A DNA stretch of 64,000 nt from assembly GCA_018435605.1 (NCBI GenBank), contig JAHDNF010000011.1, positions 1 through 64,000 of the forward strand. Direction: 5' to 3'. The notes under the pieces were generated by a model. That model saw nothing but the letters and a program-made list of their open reading frames with translations. It made no database searches and was not told the DNA's origin. The translations under genes and the position numbers were made by a program. Positions 9,069 to 17,631 of this stretch are shown piece after piece (position 1 is the first letter of the stretch; each line of letters begins with the position of its first letter). The DNA comes from a bacterium (GTDB taxonomy: Bacteria > Auribacterota > Auribacteria > Auribacterales > Auribacteraceae).

Positions 9069-11129
9069 ATGGGTATAGATTCGTCCAATTCATTAATCAC
9101 AAAAGCCGCAGGTAAAAAAACTCAACGGCCTAAGGGTTCCGGTTCGCCGCGTATAGGTATAGAGCTGGATTCCGTATGCGCGAAAGCCGTAGAACTTAGA
9201 ATAAAATCCAACGGCGATCTTGTCATAGATCATCTGGCGGTCACGGAGTTGAGTTATTTTACTTATGACGAAGTGCCGTTACTGCTTCGCAACTTTATGC
9301 GAGATTATGGGTTTAAGAAAAGAAAAATAGTGTCTTGTTTTCCGCGCAACCTGTGTACTATTCGTTTCATGCAGTTGCCATCGGTCAACCATAGAGAAAT
9401 TCAGGAAATGGTGGGGTTTCAGGCAATCAAGCAAATCCCGTACAACCGCGAAGATATGATTGTAGACCATGAAATCGTCTCTAAATCGGAAACCGGCTAT
9501 TCCGACGTATTGCTTGCCATAGTCCATAAAAACGTAATATACCAGCACATTGACGCCATAGAAGGCGCGGGCTACCTTACGACCCGTATAGATATAAACT
9601 CGCAGGCCGCTTTGCGGACATATCTATATTTTAAAAACCGCGATACACTTCAAGCCGCAACCGGTAGCAACCGGCAGGATTCATCCGTTTCACAGGTAAA
9701 ACCTGTATATGTTGCGTTCATCAACATAGATTATACCCAGACCAACATACAGATCACCGGTAGCGACCGGCTTGTATTTACCCGCGGCATAATGCACGGT
9801 ATCATGCATCTGATTCTTAAAGAAAAAAAGTTTCAGGCGGAATCGGCAAATATCAACTGGCAGTCCGAACTTATGGACGAACTTCGCCGGTCTTTCGCAG
9901 TGTTTTCCCGAGAACAGCAAGGCGCGTTCATCGAAAAAATCGTGCTTGCAGGAGGTGTATCCAATTTTCATAATATCGAACGCAATATCAGCACACGGTT
10001 TCAAGTTCCTGTTGAGGTTTTCAACCTGCGCGACCACATTGCCGGACTTGAAAAGTTTGAAGACAAACTGACTATACAGGGCAAGGAAATTTCACCTTTA
10101 GCGCCAATAGGCATGCTCCTGCAAGACCCTTATCATCAACTTGACATGATACCGGACTACATAAAGCGGCAACGCAGAAATAAACGCAGAATGGCAAGCC
10201 TCGCTGTAGCGTCGCTGATTATGGCAGGATTGCTTACGGTGGGAGCGGTAAATTTCTATGCCGAGGTCAACTTAAAATCACAGGAAATCGCGCTTTTGCA
10301 AAGTAAACTCGATGCGCTGTCTCCGAGAGTAAAAAAACTCGAACAGATGCGGACAAAAATCAATCTTATCAGAGATCATGTGGGCACAACGCGCATGAGC
10401 CTCGATTTTCTGCGCGAGTTATACCTCATTATCCCTGAAGACATCGCTCTTGCAGGGTTTCTTTATGATGAAACCAAATACATCATCATCAAAGGCACGG
10501 CGGAAACCATGTCCAACGTATTCGATCTAATACCGAAAATAGAGGAATCCAACTTTTTCGAAAAGGTTTCGTCACGAGGGGTTAAACGCCGTAAAGTCGG
10601 CCAGAAAGAAGTCGTGGATTTTGAAATTCAATGTTCACTGATAAAAGAAGAAGACGCGCAGGCGCAGACCGCGCGTAAACCTGCCGGCGATCAAACGGAC
10701 GCGCAGGCAGTCCGGCAACCGGAACAGCAGGTTAAACCTGTTAAACCGCCTGAACCTGCTCAAACCGTGCCTGCCGACGTACAGGATATTCAACAGCAGA
10801 AAATCGACGCAATTATACAAGACGAGCAGGACCCGGCAAAAAAAGCTATTTTACTTCAGACCGACCAGCAACAGGAACTTTTGCCGGAAGAAGTGAAACG
10901 GATGAAGGCAGAACAACTAAAGGCTATTGAGGAAGAAGAGTTTCGGCGGTTCCAAGGAAGCGCCCTGCCCGCCGAACAACAGGAGCTACTTCGGGAACGG
11001 CTGAGGCAGAAATATATGCAACAGGGGGTCGATGAGCCTCCCGACCCGTATTCGGGGTTCAAGCAACTGCCGGGAATACCGGAAGCTGTACGTCAACGAA
11101 AAATACCCAGACAGGAAAAGGCTGAATGA
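9069..11129 (+). CDS. gspL: GspL-type assembly protein: PilM/actin-like domain, one membrane helix and a Gln/Glu-rich tail
   Basis: 686 residues. About 27-350 is an actin-like PilM/GspL cytoplasmic domain: IGIELDSVCAKAVEL (nucleotide-loop region), MVGFQAIKQIPYN and IVLAGGVSNFHNIERNI. A single membrane helix follows at about 373-395, then a short coiled coil and a ferredoxin-like periplasmic domain to about 520 (RTKINLIRDHVGTTRMSLDFL resembles PilN). The last 165 residues are rich in Gln, Glu and Pro with repeated short QQEL/EQQ runs, and have no counterpart in standard GspL. It thus looks like PilM and PilN joined, giving the GspL topology. It should bridge GspE in the cytoplasm to GspM. ATG 9069 follows GAGGAACT; the stop overlaps gspM by four bases. 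Confidence 0.85.
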   Translation: MGIDSSNSLITKAAGKKTQRPKGSGSPRIGIELDSVCAKAVELRIKSNGDLVIDHLAVTELSYFTYDEVPLLLRNFMRDYGFKKRKIVSCFPRNLCTIRFMQLPSVNHREIQEMVGFQAIKQIPYNREDMIVDHEIVSKSETGYSDVLLAIVHKNVIYQHIDAIEGAGYLTTRIDINSQAALRTYLYFKNRDTLQAATGSNRQDSSVSQVKPVYVAFINIDYTQTNIQITGSDRLVFTRGIMHGIMHLILKEKKFQAESANINWQSELMDELRRSFAVFSREQQGAFIEKIVLAGGVSNFHNIERNISTRFQVPVEVFNLRDHIAGLEKFEDKLTIQGKEISPLAPIGMLLQDPYHQLDMIPDYIKRQRRNKRRMASLAVASLIMAGLLTVGAVNFYAEVNLKSQEIALLQSKLDALSPRVKKLEQMRTKINLIRDHVGTTRMSLDFLRELYLIIPEDIALAGFLYDETKYIIIKGTAETMSNVFDLIPKIEESNFFEKVSSRGVKRRKVGQKEVVDFEIQCSLIKEEDAQAQTARKPAGDQTDAQAVRQPEQQVKPVKPPEPAQTVPADVQDIQQQKIDAIIQDEQDPAKKAILLQTDQQQELLPEEVKRMKAEQLKAIEEEEFRRFQGSALPAEQQELLRERLRQKYMQQGVDEPPDPYSGFKQLPGIPEAVRQRKIPRQEKAE

Positions 11130-11662
11130 GCATATTTTCACAATTGACACAACGGGAAAGAAGACTGCTTTCAATCACGGTATTAATACTCGGCTCGGTC
11201 GGGTTGTATATCTACGTAATCGAGCCGTTATGGCAGTTTTGGGTTAACCGTAGCGTCACAATAGTCAACCTTAAAAAACAGCTTAACCGAGATGAAATCA
11301 TACTCAGCCGCGAGGACACCATCGTAAACGAATACCTTTTTTACGAGAAGAAACTGAAGTTTCATGGATCGGATCAGGAAAAAACTGCTCAGATTTTAAA
11401 AGAAATCGAAACGTCCGCAAGAAATAACGGCGTTAATATCAACGATATGAAACCCCAGCAAATTTTGGATGAGGATTTTTATAAATTTTACCGAATCGAG
11501 CTGGAAGGCGAAGCGGATATAATGGCGCTGTCCCGTTTTATATACGATCTGCAGATATCTCAGCAGGCGCTTAGGGTAACCCGTCTGCAGATTACGGCAA
11601 GTTCAGCAAAACCGCATCTTTTGAAGATCGACATCATAATCACCAAGATAATTTTGCAGTAA
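11126..11662 (+). CDS. gspM: GspM/PilO-like inner-membrane assembly protein
   Basis: 178 residues, overlapping gspL by ATGA. The N-terminus LTQRERRLLSITVLILGSVGLYIYVIEPL is a short cytoplasmic stretch followed by one membrane helix, as in GspM, where the opening pattern is often R-E-R-x-L. A coiled coil (about 40-80) and a ferredoxin-like periplasmic domain (about 95-178) follow. It pairs with GspL to form the inner-membrane base. It is the last gene of the operon; a convergent gene begins about 115 bases further on. No gspC, gspD or gspN follows. Confidence 0.8.
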   Translation: MSIFSQLTQRERRLLSITVLILGSVGLYIYVIEPLWQFWVNRSVTIVNLKKQLNRDEIILSREDTIVNEYLFYEKKLKFHGSDQEKTAQILKEIETSARNNGVNINDMKPQQILDEDFYKFYRIELEGEADIMALSRFIYDLQISQQALRVTRLQITASSAKPHLLKIDIIITKIILQ

Positions 11663-11778
11663 TTTTTTACCCGCAATGCGTACAGAACTGATTGCGTTCG
11701 GCACAAAAACAGAAAGCAGGTTACGAAGATGTCTATAAAAAGCACCGGCGACTTTTATTCTTTTCATTAAAAAATCGA

Positions 11779-12447
11779 TTACCGGCGTTTTTTAAAAGCA
11801 AGGCAAAGAAGGCCGCTTAAAAATAAAGTAGCGGTAATTGGTTCCGGAACCGGATTATAATTGAACTCAAGCGTAGCATGATAAACTCTGTTATCCGATG
11901 AGTCAGGTACAGTTAAGTTATATTTTATTTCATACATATCAAATGCATCTGTCCTTAAATAATATTCAAACGAATATTTTTGTATGTTGGCAACACTTGA
12001 TTCAGGCACAACATACGATACATTCAGGTCAATCCAGTCTTCCCAACCGCCTGTGCTGTGGTAACGTATTTCAACAGAATTAAATACGATGTTTTCCGTT
12101 CCCGAAGACTGCCAGCTTCCCATAACCAGCGTCAGGTAATCTTCCTTCACGGAAGAATCGAAAATGGCTACTTTGATTTCCGATGAATAATCGCCTAAAA
12201 ATGTAGTGATACTGTTTGCAGTAAGATTTCTGCGAAAAATAATATCGCCGTCTCTAAAATCAGTGCCTTTCCAGTATTGCAGGTTATAATAAGAGCCGTT
12301 TGTATCATCTATGCCCGGCCCGCGGACTAAGTAATCACCCTGTTGACCTGTCGGGTTGTCATACCGCCACGCTATAAAATCTTTATCCAAAGTATAGGCG
12401 ACGCAGGCTTGCATCAAGATAACAACGCATAATATATATTTTATCAT
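11779..12447 (-). CDS. PEP-CTERM-tailed exported protein
   Basis: 222 residues. Start 12447 follows GGGAGGA by four to five bases; an upstream ATG gives an unlikely leader. Signal peptide MIKYILCVVILMQACVAYT. The middle is a beta-rich domain of unknown family with many aromatic residues. The C-terminus reads NPVPEPITATLFLSGLLCLA then FKKRR: the VPEP motif, one hydrophobic helix and a basic end that define PEP-CTERM sorting signals, cut by an exosortase. No exosortase gene lies in the window. It converges on the secretion operon but is not part of it. Confidence 0.85.
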   Translation of the reverse strand: MIKYILCVVILMQACVAYTLDKDFIAWRYDNPTGQQGDYLVRGPGIDDTNGSYYNLQYWKGTDFRDGDIIFRRNLTANSITTFLGDYSSEIKVAIFDSSVKEDYLTLVMGSWQSSGTENIVFNSVEIRYHSTGGWEDWIDLNVSYVVPESSVANIQKYSFEYYLRTDAFDMYEIKYNLTVPDSSDNRVYHATLEFNYNPVPEPITATLFLSGLLCLAFKKRR

Positions 12448-12677
12448 AAAATCCTCCCGGCAGTTGTTGCCCTGTTTTTTTATTCTTATAGGAATTATAG
12501 CACTGATACTGATGATAATCAATAGGTTGTAAAAATATTTATGAATCGATTGGCGGCAAATACGGCCTAGAGATCAGCTCTTAAAAAAACACACGAAACA
12601 ACGGAAATGCTTGATTTTATCAGAAAGCTGAGATATAGTCTGTTCGGCTCGATAAACCGAAAAATTAAGGGTGAACT

Positions 12678-13295
12678 ATGACGCATAAACCTCCTGTTAT
12701 AGCTATGGATCTTGAAGGCGTGCTTGTTCCTGAAATATGGATAGCGGTCGCCGTAAAAACCGGAATAGACGCTTTACGCCTTACAACACGCGACGTGTCG
12801 GATTACGACAAGCTGATGCGCGGGCGTCTGGATATACTAAAATCCCATTCGCTTACTATTACAGATATACAGGAAGTAATATCAACGCTAGACCCGCTTG
12901 ACGGAGCGAAAAATTACCTCGACAGGATTCGAAAGGTAACCCAGTTGATTTTGCTGTCGGATACGTTTTACGAATTCGCGTATCCGCTGATGAAGAAGCT
13001 AGATTATCCAACATTGTTCTGTAACTCCCTTATTATCGATGAGCACGGAACCATTACCGGCTACCAGCTTCGAAAGCAGGACGGTAAACGCACGGCGGTC
13101 AAGGCTCTCAAAGAATGCGGATTCCGAGTTCTGGCCGTAGGCGATTCTTACAATGACACGACAATGCTCGGCGAAGCGGATGCCGGTATCCTGTTCAATG
13201 CTCCGCAAAACGTCGCTGACGAGTTCCCGCAGTTTCCCCGCCTGACCGATTTCGACAGGCTGTTCGAGGCTGTTTCGGATTTCATAGTCCGGTAA
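12678..13295 (+). CDS. thrH: Bifunctional phosphoserine phosphatase / homoserine phosphotransferase ThrH
   Basis: 205 residues, the size of Pseudomonas ThrH, which it resembles throughout. HAD motif I is MDLEGVLVPEIW, where the ThrH form has Glu in the second position (DLEGVL); motif II ILLSDTFYEFAYPLM; motif III Lys in KQDGKRTAV; motif IV VGDSYNDTTML. ThrH dephosphorylates phosphoserine and can transfer the phosphate to homoserine, linking serine and threonine synthesis. It is cytoplasmic and stands alone. A hairpin and T-run immediately after the stop look like its terminator. Confidence 0.92.
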   Translation: MTHKPPVIAMDLEGVLVPEIWIAVAVKTGIDALRLTTRDVSDYDKLMRGRLDILKSHSLTITDIQEVISTLDPLDGAKNYLDRIRKVTQLILLSDTFYEFAYPLMKKLDYPTLFCNSLIIDEHGTITGYQLRKQDGKRTAVKALKECGFRVLAVGDSYNDTTMLGEADAGILFNAPQNVADEFPQFPRLTDFDRLFEAVSDFIVR

Positions 13296-13316
13296 TTTTA
13301 CCGAATCCGTGCTTTT
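13290..13316 (+). terminator. Probable rho-independent terminator after thrH
   Basis: CGGTA / TACCG hairpin with a four-base loop, flanked by a second outer pairing CGGATT / AATCCG, then GTGCTTTTTT. It overlaps the last codons of the gene. Confidence 0.6.
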
Positions 13317-13410
13317 TTGTTTTTTCTTGTCCTCTTTTTCCGGGTCATATGATATAGTACTGGATAACTTTACCCGCTTTTAATACCTTTTCACACTGGA
13401 GGGATATACC

Positions 13411-13800
13411 ATGGACAAACTTTCGCAAATGTTTTCACTTCAAAAAGAACTGAATAAGAGAATCGGTGTGGACACCGATTCCATGGACGACGACAAGCGC
13501 GTAGAATGGATTCTAAACTACTCCCGCGCGCTCGGTCAGGAACTTGCCGAGCTGGTGGACAGCGTGCCGTGGAAATGGTGGGCTAAATATCAGACATTCG
13601 ACAAACAAAACGCCAGAGTGGAAATCGTAGACCTGTTCCATTTTCTTATTTCGCTCGCACAGACAGCGGGGTTAACCGCCGATGACGTTTTCGATCTTTA
13701 CACAAAGAAGAACAAGGTCAATCATAACCGTCAGGATTCCGGTTACGAAAAGAAAGACGAATCGGACAACATATCTATGTTCGCCAAATCGGGCGAATAA
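13411..13800 (+). CDS. Dimeric all-alpha dUTP diphosphatase
   Basis: 129 residues. It matches the dimeric dUTPase / MazG-like superfamily: an EXXE helix (GQELAELVDSVPWKWW) and an EXXD helix (VEIVDLFHFLISLAQ) that bind magnesium, plus the typical KWWAKY region and the C-terminal KKNKVNHNRQDSGY. It hydrolyses dUTP (and often dUDP) to dUMP, keeping uracil out of DNA. TGGAGGGATATACC precedes ATG 13411. Related enzymes occur in phages and in bacteria without trimeric Dut; nothing around it looks phage-like. Confidence 0.85.
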   Translation: MDKLSQMFSLQKELNKRIGVDTDSMDDDKRVEWILNYSRALGQELAELVDSVPWKWWAKYQTFDKQNARVEIVDLFHFLISLAQTAGLTADDVFDLYTKKNKVNHNRQDSGYEKKDESDNISMFAKSGE

Positions 13801-13825
13801 GTAGCGGATCTGGAAAAATTGAAAA

Positions 13826-13861
13826 AAGTTTCAATAAAGTTTCTTTCACATACGTTATAGT
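13826..13861 (+). promoter_or_regulatory. Direct-repeat promoter region upstream of the ECF sigma gene
   Basis: Two copies of AAGTTTC at 13826-13832 and 13837-13843, eleven bases apart (one helical turn), stand before a TATAGT hexamer at 13856-13861. No good -35 box for the housekeeping sigma is visible. The repeats could be an operator or a self-recognised -35 element. Confidence 0.4.
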
Positions 13862-13881
13862 GTATGAAGAAAGGAACTGCT

Positions 13882-14427
13882 ATGGGCGTTATTGACGATA
13901 CGACATTATTCAATTTAATCAGACAGGGCGATGTAACCGCCGCAGACAAATTGGTCAACCGGTGGCATTCCATGTTCACCGGTTTCATCGCTCGCATCAC
14001 CGGCATAGACGATGCGGCTGATATCGTTCAGGATACATATCTTACCTTATTTAAAAAATTTCATACTTTCAAGAACATCAACCACGCGCGTCGGTTTATG
14101 TATAAAACCGGTTATAACCGCGCCATAGACCTATACCGCAAAAAACGCACTCACGCTTTGGCGCATACCGAAATCAAGCGCAACATGACAGGTTCGTCAT
14201 CCGGATTAGACAGCCGTTTACTGCACGATTTGAATAACGCAGTAACTATACTTCCTGCGAAAGAAAAAGCGGTTATCGCGCTGAAAATTCAACACGATTT
14301 TACTGCCCGTGAAATCGCTGTCCATCTGGGTATACCGACCGGTACCGTTCTGTACCGAATCCATAACGCTTTGAAAACAATGCGGCAGTTCTTATCGTCG
14401 CGTCAAATACAGGAGGATCAGTCATGA
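13882..14427 (+). CDS. ECF-type RNA polymerase sigma factor
   Basis: 181 residues. Sigma region 2 at about 15-80 (LVNRWHSMFTGFIARITGIDDAADIVQDTYLTLF, NHARRFMYKTGYNRAIDLYRKK) and region 4 at about 115-170 (LPAKEKAVIALKIQHDFTAREIAVHLGIPTGTVLYRIHNAL, a helix-turn-helix) with no region 1 or 3. I choose ATG 13882 because AAAGGA lies 7 bases before it; the ATG at 13864 has no ribosome site and is too close to a possible -10 box at 13856. The stop overlaps the next gene by ATGA, so the sigma factor and its probable regulator are coupled. Confidence 0.92.
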   Translation: MGVIDDTTLFNLIRQGDVTAADKLVNRWHSMFTGFIARITGIDDAADIVQDTYLTLFKKFHTFKNINHARRFMYKTGYNRAIDLYRKKRTHALAHTEIKRNMTGSSSGLDSRLLHDLNNAVTILPAKEKAVIALKIQHDFTAREIAVHLGIPTGTVLYRIHNALKTMRQFLSSRQIQEDQS

Positions 14428-14876
14428 AAACTCGCGGGTTTACGTCAGAACAAATTCTAAACCAGTTGCGGTCGCATAAAGACACCTTGTTTCAAACCGA
14501 TGCGAGCGAATATCGCTGGAAAGGGTTTTCCGACGATCATTTAAAGGCGGTACAGGCAATACCTGCAAATATACGCAGGCGTCATGCAATAATTGCCGCA
14601 AGCGCGGTTTGCGCCGCTTTGGCTGTTGTGTCGTTGAGTCTATATGTGCTGATAGTCGGCGTGCCTGCTCCTGCCCCGGAGACTGTTGTGCCTGCCGTAG
14701 CTCGGCAGGAGGTTTTGGAAGAATCGGATTGGTATATGGAATCGGATTCATGGGAAGATATACTTGATCCGGCGGAACTTGATATGGAAGACACGCTTTA
14801 CGCTATTCCGCAGGTTGAACAAAATTTATATATAATGGAAATGCAATTGCAGTGGCTTGCGCAACCACAATGGTAA
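14424..14876 (+). CDS. Single-pass membrane protein, probable anti-sigma factor
   Basis: 150 residues, translationally coupled to the ECF sigma gene. A cytoplasmic N-terminal part of about 55 residues is followed by one membrane helix (about 58-80, HAIIAASAVCAALAVVSLSL) and an acidic, Trp-containing periplasmic tail. That topology and the coupling are those of membrane anti-sigma factors. I do not see the zinc anti-sigma HxxxCxxC motif, so the family is not recognised and the role rests on context. Confidence 0.65.
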   Translation: MKTRGFTSEQILNQLRSHKDTLFQTDASEYRWKGFSDDHLKAVQAIPANIRRRHAIIAASAVCAALAVVSLSLYVLIVGVPAPAPETVVPAVARQEVLEESDWYMESDSWEDILDPAELDMEDTLYAIPQVEQNLYIMEMQLQWLAQPQW

Positions 14877-14909
14877 TCATAACACACCAATAGTAAAGGA
14901 GATCACACT

Positions 14910-15524
14910 ATGAAACGTTTAACCGCATTAGCCGCCATACTTATGGCAGTAGTATTGACCGGCACAGGGTTTGCCCAACATGGTGAATATCCGCCTGAGG
15001 GTATGCGCAGATTCGGCGACAAACATTCAAAAATGGAAAAAATGCGCGACCGGATGGAAAAGATGGAGGCGTACATGGACGACTTGTCCGAATACGATCC
15101 GGAAATAAAAGACTTGTTCGATCAGGTAAAAGAGTCCACAAGCAAGCGTTCGCGCAGATTTCTGCATCAGCTGGCACGTGAAGGGCGATATGTAATGGCA
15201 GTAGATCATCCGGACAGCGGATCAGACCTAAAAAATCTGTTTACCCAGTATATCAAACTCGAACTCAACACTATTATTCTGTCCGATCAAATCGCTTCTG
15301 CTCCGCAACAAGGCGACGCTGAAGCCTTAAACGCCCAGCTTCGCGATATGGTTTCCCAGTCGTTCGACATCAAGCAACAGTTACGCGCGCAAAGGCTGGT
15401 GTTTCTGGAAAGAAAACTGGAAAAAACCAAGGAACAACTGGAATACCGCGCCTCTAATAGAGACAAAATCATCGAGCAGAGGCTTCAATCTCTTCTGTCA
15501 ACTGAAGAGCAAATCGAATGGTAA
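14910..15524 (+). CDS. Exported helical coiled-coil protein
   Basis: 204 residues. Signal peptide MKRLTALAAILMAVVLTGTGFA, then charged helices with heptad-like runs (KMEKMRDRMEKMEAYMDDL; LERKLEKTKEQLEYR). Size and helical, Met/Arg-rich character recall periplasmic chaperone/sensor proteins of the Spy/CpxP type that often sit beside ECF systems, but I do not see their LTxxQ repeats, so this is only an analogy. AAAGGAG precedes ATG 14910, 33 bases after the anti-sigma-like gene, suggesting one operon of three genes. Confidence 0.6.
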   Translation: MKRLTALAAILMAVVLTGTGFAQHGEYPPEGMRRFGDKHSKMEKMRDRMEKMEAYMDDLSEYDPEIKDLFDQVKESTSKRSRRFLHQLAREGRYVMAVDHPDSGSDLKNLFTQYIKLELNTIILSDQIASAPQQGDAEALNAQLRDMVSQSFDIKQQLRAQRLVFLERKLEKTKEQLEYRASNRDKIIEQRLQSLLSTEEQIEW

Positions 15525-15536
15525 ATCGACCGGAAT

Positions 15537-15569
15537 GCGGGCGATGCGGTTTTAAAATCCATCGCCCGC
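15537..15569 (+). terminator. Strong hairpin after the sigma operon
   Basis: A perfect ten-base stem GCGGGCGATG / CATCGCCCGC closes a 13-base loop. There is no T-run after it, so it may stop transcription with Rho or protect the 3' end. Confidence 0.5.
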
Positions 15570-15677
15570 GCCCTTCCAGCCTTAAATCCCCGTAAAAGAT
15601 ACTATACCGATCATTGAAACATGCCGATATACACTCTATGGATAATAATGTCAACCATGAAACCACGGGGATATGCC

Positions 15678-16316
15678 ATGCATAAGCAAATTTTGGTAAC
15701 TGTCTGTATATTGGCGCTGGTAACAGCCTGCGGGTGTTCGAAAAAAGAAGACGGTACGGAATTAATAGACAGCGGTAAAGAAAAAATAGCTACCGGAAAT
15801 TTTAAGGAAGCAGTTGACGACCTGACATCGGCGCTGGTCAAAAATCCGCTTAACGCCAAAGCGTTTTTTCACCGCGCGACCGCTTATGTAGGAACAGGAG
15901 AATACGAGAACGCAATTACGGATTTTACCCGATGTATCCGCATAGAACCTAACGACCCGACGACTTATCTGTTTCGAGGGTCGGTGTATGTGCTGGTCGG
16001 TAAAATAAATGAGGCATTCAACGATTTTGCCATATCGATAAAGCTCAATCCGACCAATCCGACTATTTACCAGTACCGCAGTGCATTATACCGCAAAATC
16101 AACAAACTGGATATGGCTATAGCCGATATGGAAACGGTGCTGGAGCTCATCCCTGAATCGGCAAACGATCATCTGGCCATGGCGAAAATGTGCGAGATGG
16201 CAGGCGACACAACCAGAGCGTTGCTTGAATACCAAAAGTTCATCGAATGCGCACCGCCGTATACCAGTCCGAAAACGATCGCTTTAGCTAAAGAAAAGAT
16301 AGAAACGCTCGATTAG
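15678..16316 (+). CDS. TPR lipoprotein, first of three
   Basis: 212 residues. Signal peptide MHKQILVTVCILALVTACGC with lipobox VTAC, so the mature protein is probably lipid-anchored. Four to five tetratricopeptide repeats follow (for example ANAKAFFHRATAYVGTGEYENAITDFTRCIRIEPND is the repeat style, seen from about residue 50 on). TPR arrays bind other proteins; no enzyme motif is present. ATG 15678 gives a proper signal peptide, and the upstream ATG at 15621 does not. The next TPR lipoprotein begins ten bases after the stop. Confidence 0.85.
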   Translation: MHKQILVTVCILALVTACGCSKKEDGTELIDSGKEKIATGNFKEAVDDLTSALVKNPLNAKAFFHRATAYVGTGEYENAITDFTRCIRIEPNDPTTYLFRGSVYVLVGKINEAFNDFAISIKLNPTNPTIYQYRSALYRKINKLDMAIADMETVLELIPESANDHLAMAKMCEMAGDTTRALLEYQKFIECAPPYTSPKTIALAKEKIETLD

Positions 16317-16325
16317 TTGTATGTT

Positions 16326-17510
16326 ATGAAAAAAAAACTGTATCCCGCGCTTATTTTGTCAGTCGGAATAGCCATGCTGGCAACAATACTTTCATGTTCG
16401 CCGCCGTCTTTTGTGAAAGAACTGCGCAAAGCGGAGAAACAACTGGATTCCGGATTGTATGCACACGCGGTAAAAACCTGCACTGCAATGTTATCACGGG
16501 ACCCGTTGCTGGCGCAGGCATATCTTTATAGAGGAATCGCTTATCATAAACAGGGAAATTCCGGATTGGCGCTCGCCGATTTTTCTTCAGCGATACAGAC
16601 TCGGCCCGGGTATGCGGAGGCGTTTTATAACCGTGGACTCGTATACGAAGACCTCGCGGATACTGATAAAGCGATTTCAAGTTATACGAATGCTATAGAT
16701 CTGAATCCGCGTTATGCCGAGGCCTATGAACGGCGCGCTCCTCTGCTTGAATCTCAAATGGATTTTTCATCTGCGGCGCAGGATTACAGAAAACTCGTCG
16801 AGCTTAAGCCGAAACATGTGCAGGCGCATTTCCGTCTTGCGGTGTTGTATCTGGATGAAGGACAGTTCCATAAATCAACCCAGCATTGCGCTACGGCTAT
16901 CAAGCTCGGCATGAAAACTCCGGCTATATATTTGACCCGCGGCATAGGGTATCTTTTTATGGGGTGTTATGACGACGCGATAAACGATTTAGACTCATCT
17001 GTGAAACTCGACAAATCGCAGGTAGAGCCGTACATATACCGCGCTGTGGCATATACCCATAAAGGAATATTCGACAAAGCCCTTGACGATTGCTCAGCCG
17101 CAATTGAACGCGACCCTGAAAACATAAAGGCTCTCAACAGCACAGCATTTGTCTATTTACAGATGAATAAACCGGAAACCGCTATGGAATATTGCCGAAA
17201 AGCGCTGGATATCGATCCGTATGATGCGGGAACATATATCAACCTCGGTTTGGCTTTGGATAAAAAAGGCTCGTTTAGCGATGCCATAGCGCAATTCGAC
17301 AAAGCGATTTCCCTTAAACCTAACCTGCCTGAGGCATATTTCAACAAAGCGGAAATACTGGAAAAAACCGGCATGGTTTCCAGAGCGCTAGAGGTATACC
17401 GTGTATTTATATACGGCGTACAAGGCGCCCCTCAAACCGACATAACTCTGGCGCAAAAAAAAATACGTGAACTGGAACTAAAACTGCGTACAATGGAAAA
17501 AAAAGAGTAA
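16326..17510 (+). CDS. TPR lipoprotein, second of three
   Basis: 394 residues. Signal peptide MKKKLYPALILSVGIAMLAT then ILSC, a lipobox-like site. About ten TPR units fill the rest, with regular motifs such as AYLYRGIAYHKQG, AFYNRGLVYEDLADTDKA and TYINLGLALDKKGSF. It follows the previous lipoprotein by ten bases and is probably in the same operon. The ending (AQKKIRELELKLRTMEKKE) parallels the ends of the other two, which supports a common origin by duplication. Confidence 0.85.
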   Translation: MKKKLYPALILSVGIAMLATILSCSPPSFVKELRKAEKQLDSGLYAHAVKTCTAMLSRDPLLAQAYLYRGIAYHKQGNSGLALADFSSAIQTRPGYAEAFYNRGLVYEDLADTDKAISSYTNAIDLNPRYAEAYERRAPLLESQMDFSSAAQDYRKLVELKPKHVQAHFRLAVLYLDEGQFHKSTQHCATAIKLGMKTPAIYLTRGIGYLFMGCYDDAINDLDSSVKLDKSQVEPYIYRAVAYTHKGIFDKALDDCSAAIERDPENIKALNSTAFVYLQMNKPETAMEYCRKALDIDPYDAGTYINLGLALDKKGSFSDAIAQFDKAISLKPNLPEAYFNKAEILEKTGMVSRALEVYRVFIYGVQGAPQTDITLAQKKIRELELKLRTMEKKE

Positions 17511-17527
17511 CCCGCTCAATACACCGG

Positions 17528-17556
17528 TTGAATATGTAGAAAATATATACTATAAT
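17528..17556 (+). promoter_or_regulatory. Sigma70-type promoter before the third TPR lipoprotein
   Basis: TTGAAT at 17528-17533 and TATAAT at 17551-17556, 17 bases apart. It implies that the third TPR gene has its own promoter rather than depending on the upstream pair. Confidence 0.6.
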
Positions 17557-17631
17557 CCCAATAAAGGCTGTCACTGCCGCACAGCGGCGCAGGTGTAACT
17601 ATCAATACAATGATTAATAAAGGACACTGAT

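Noticed and set aside
11662-11779. Terminator between gspM and the PEP-CTERM gene
   Set aside because: The repeated CCGGCG stretches are direct, not inverted, so no stem forms.
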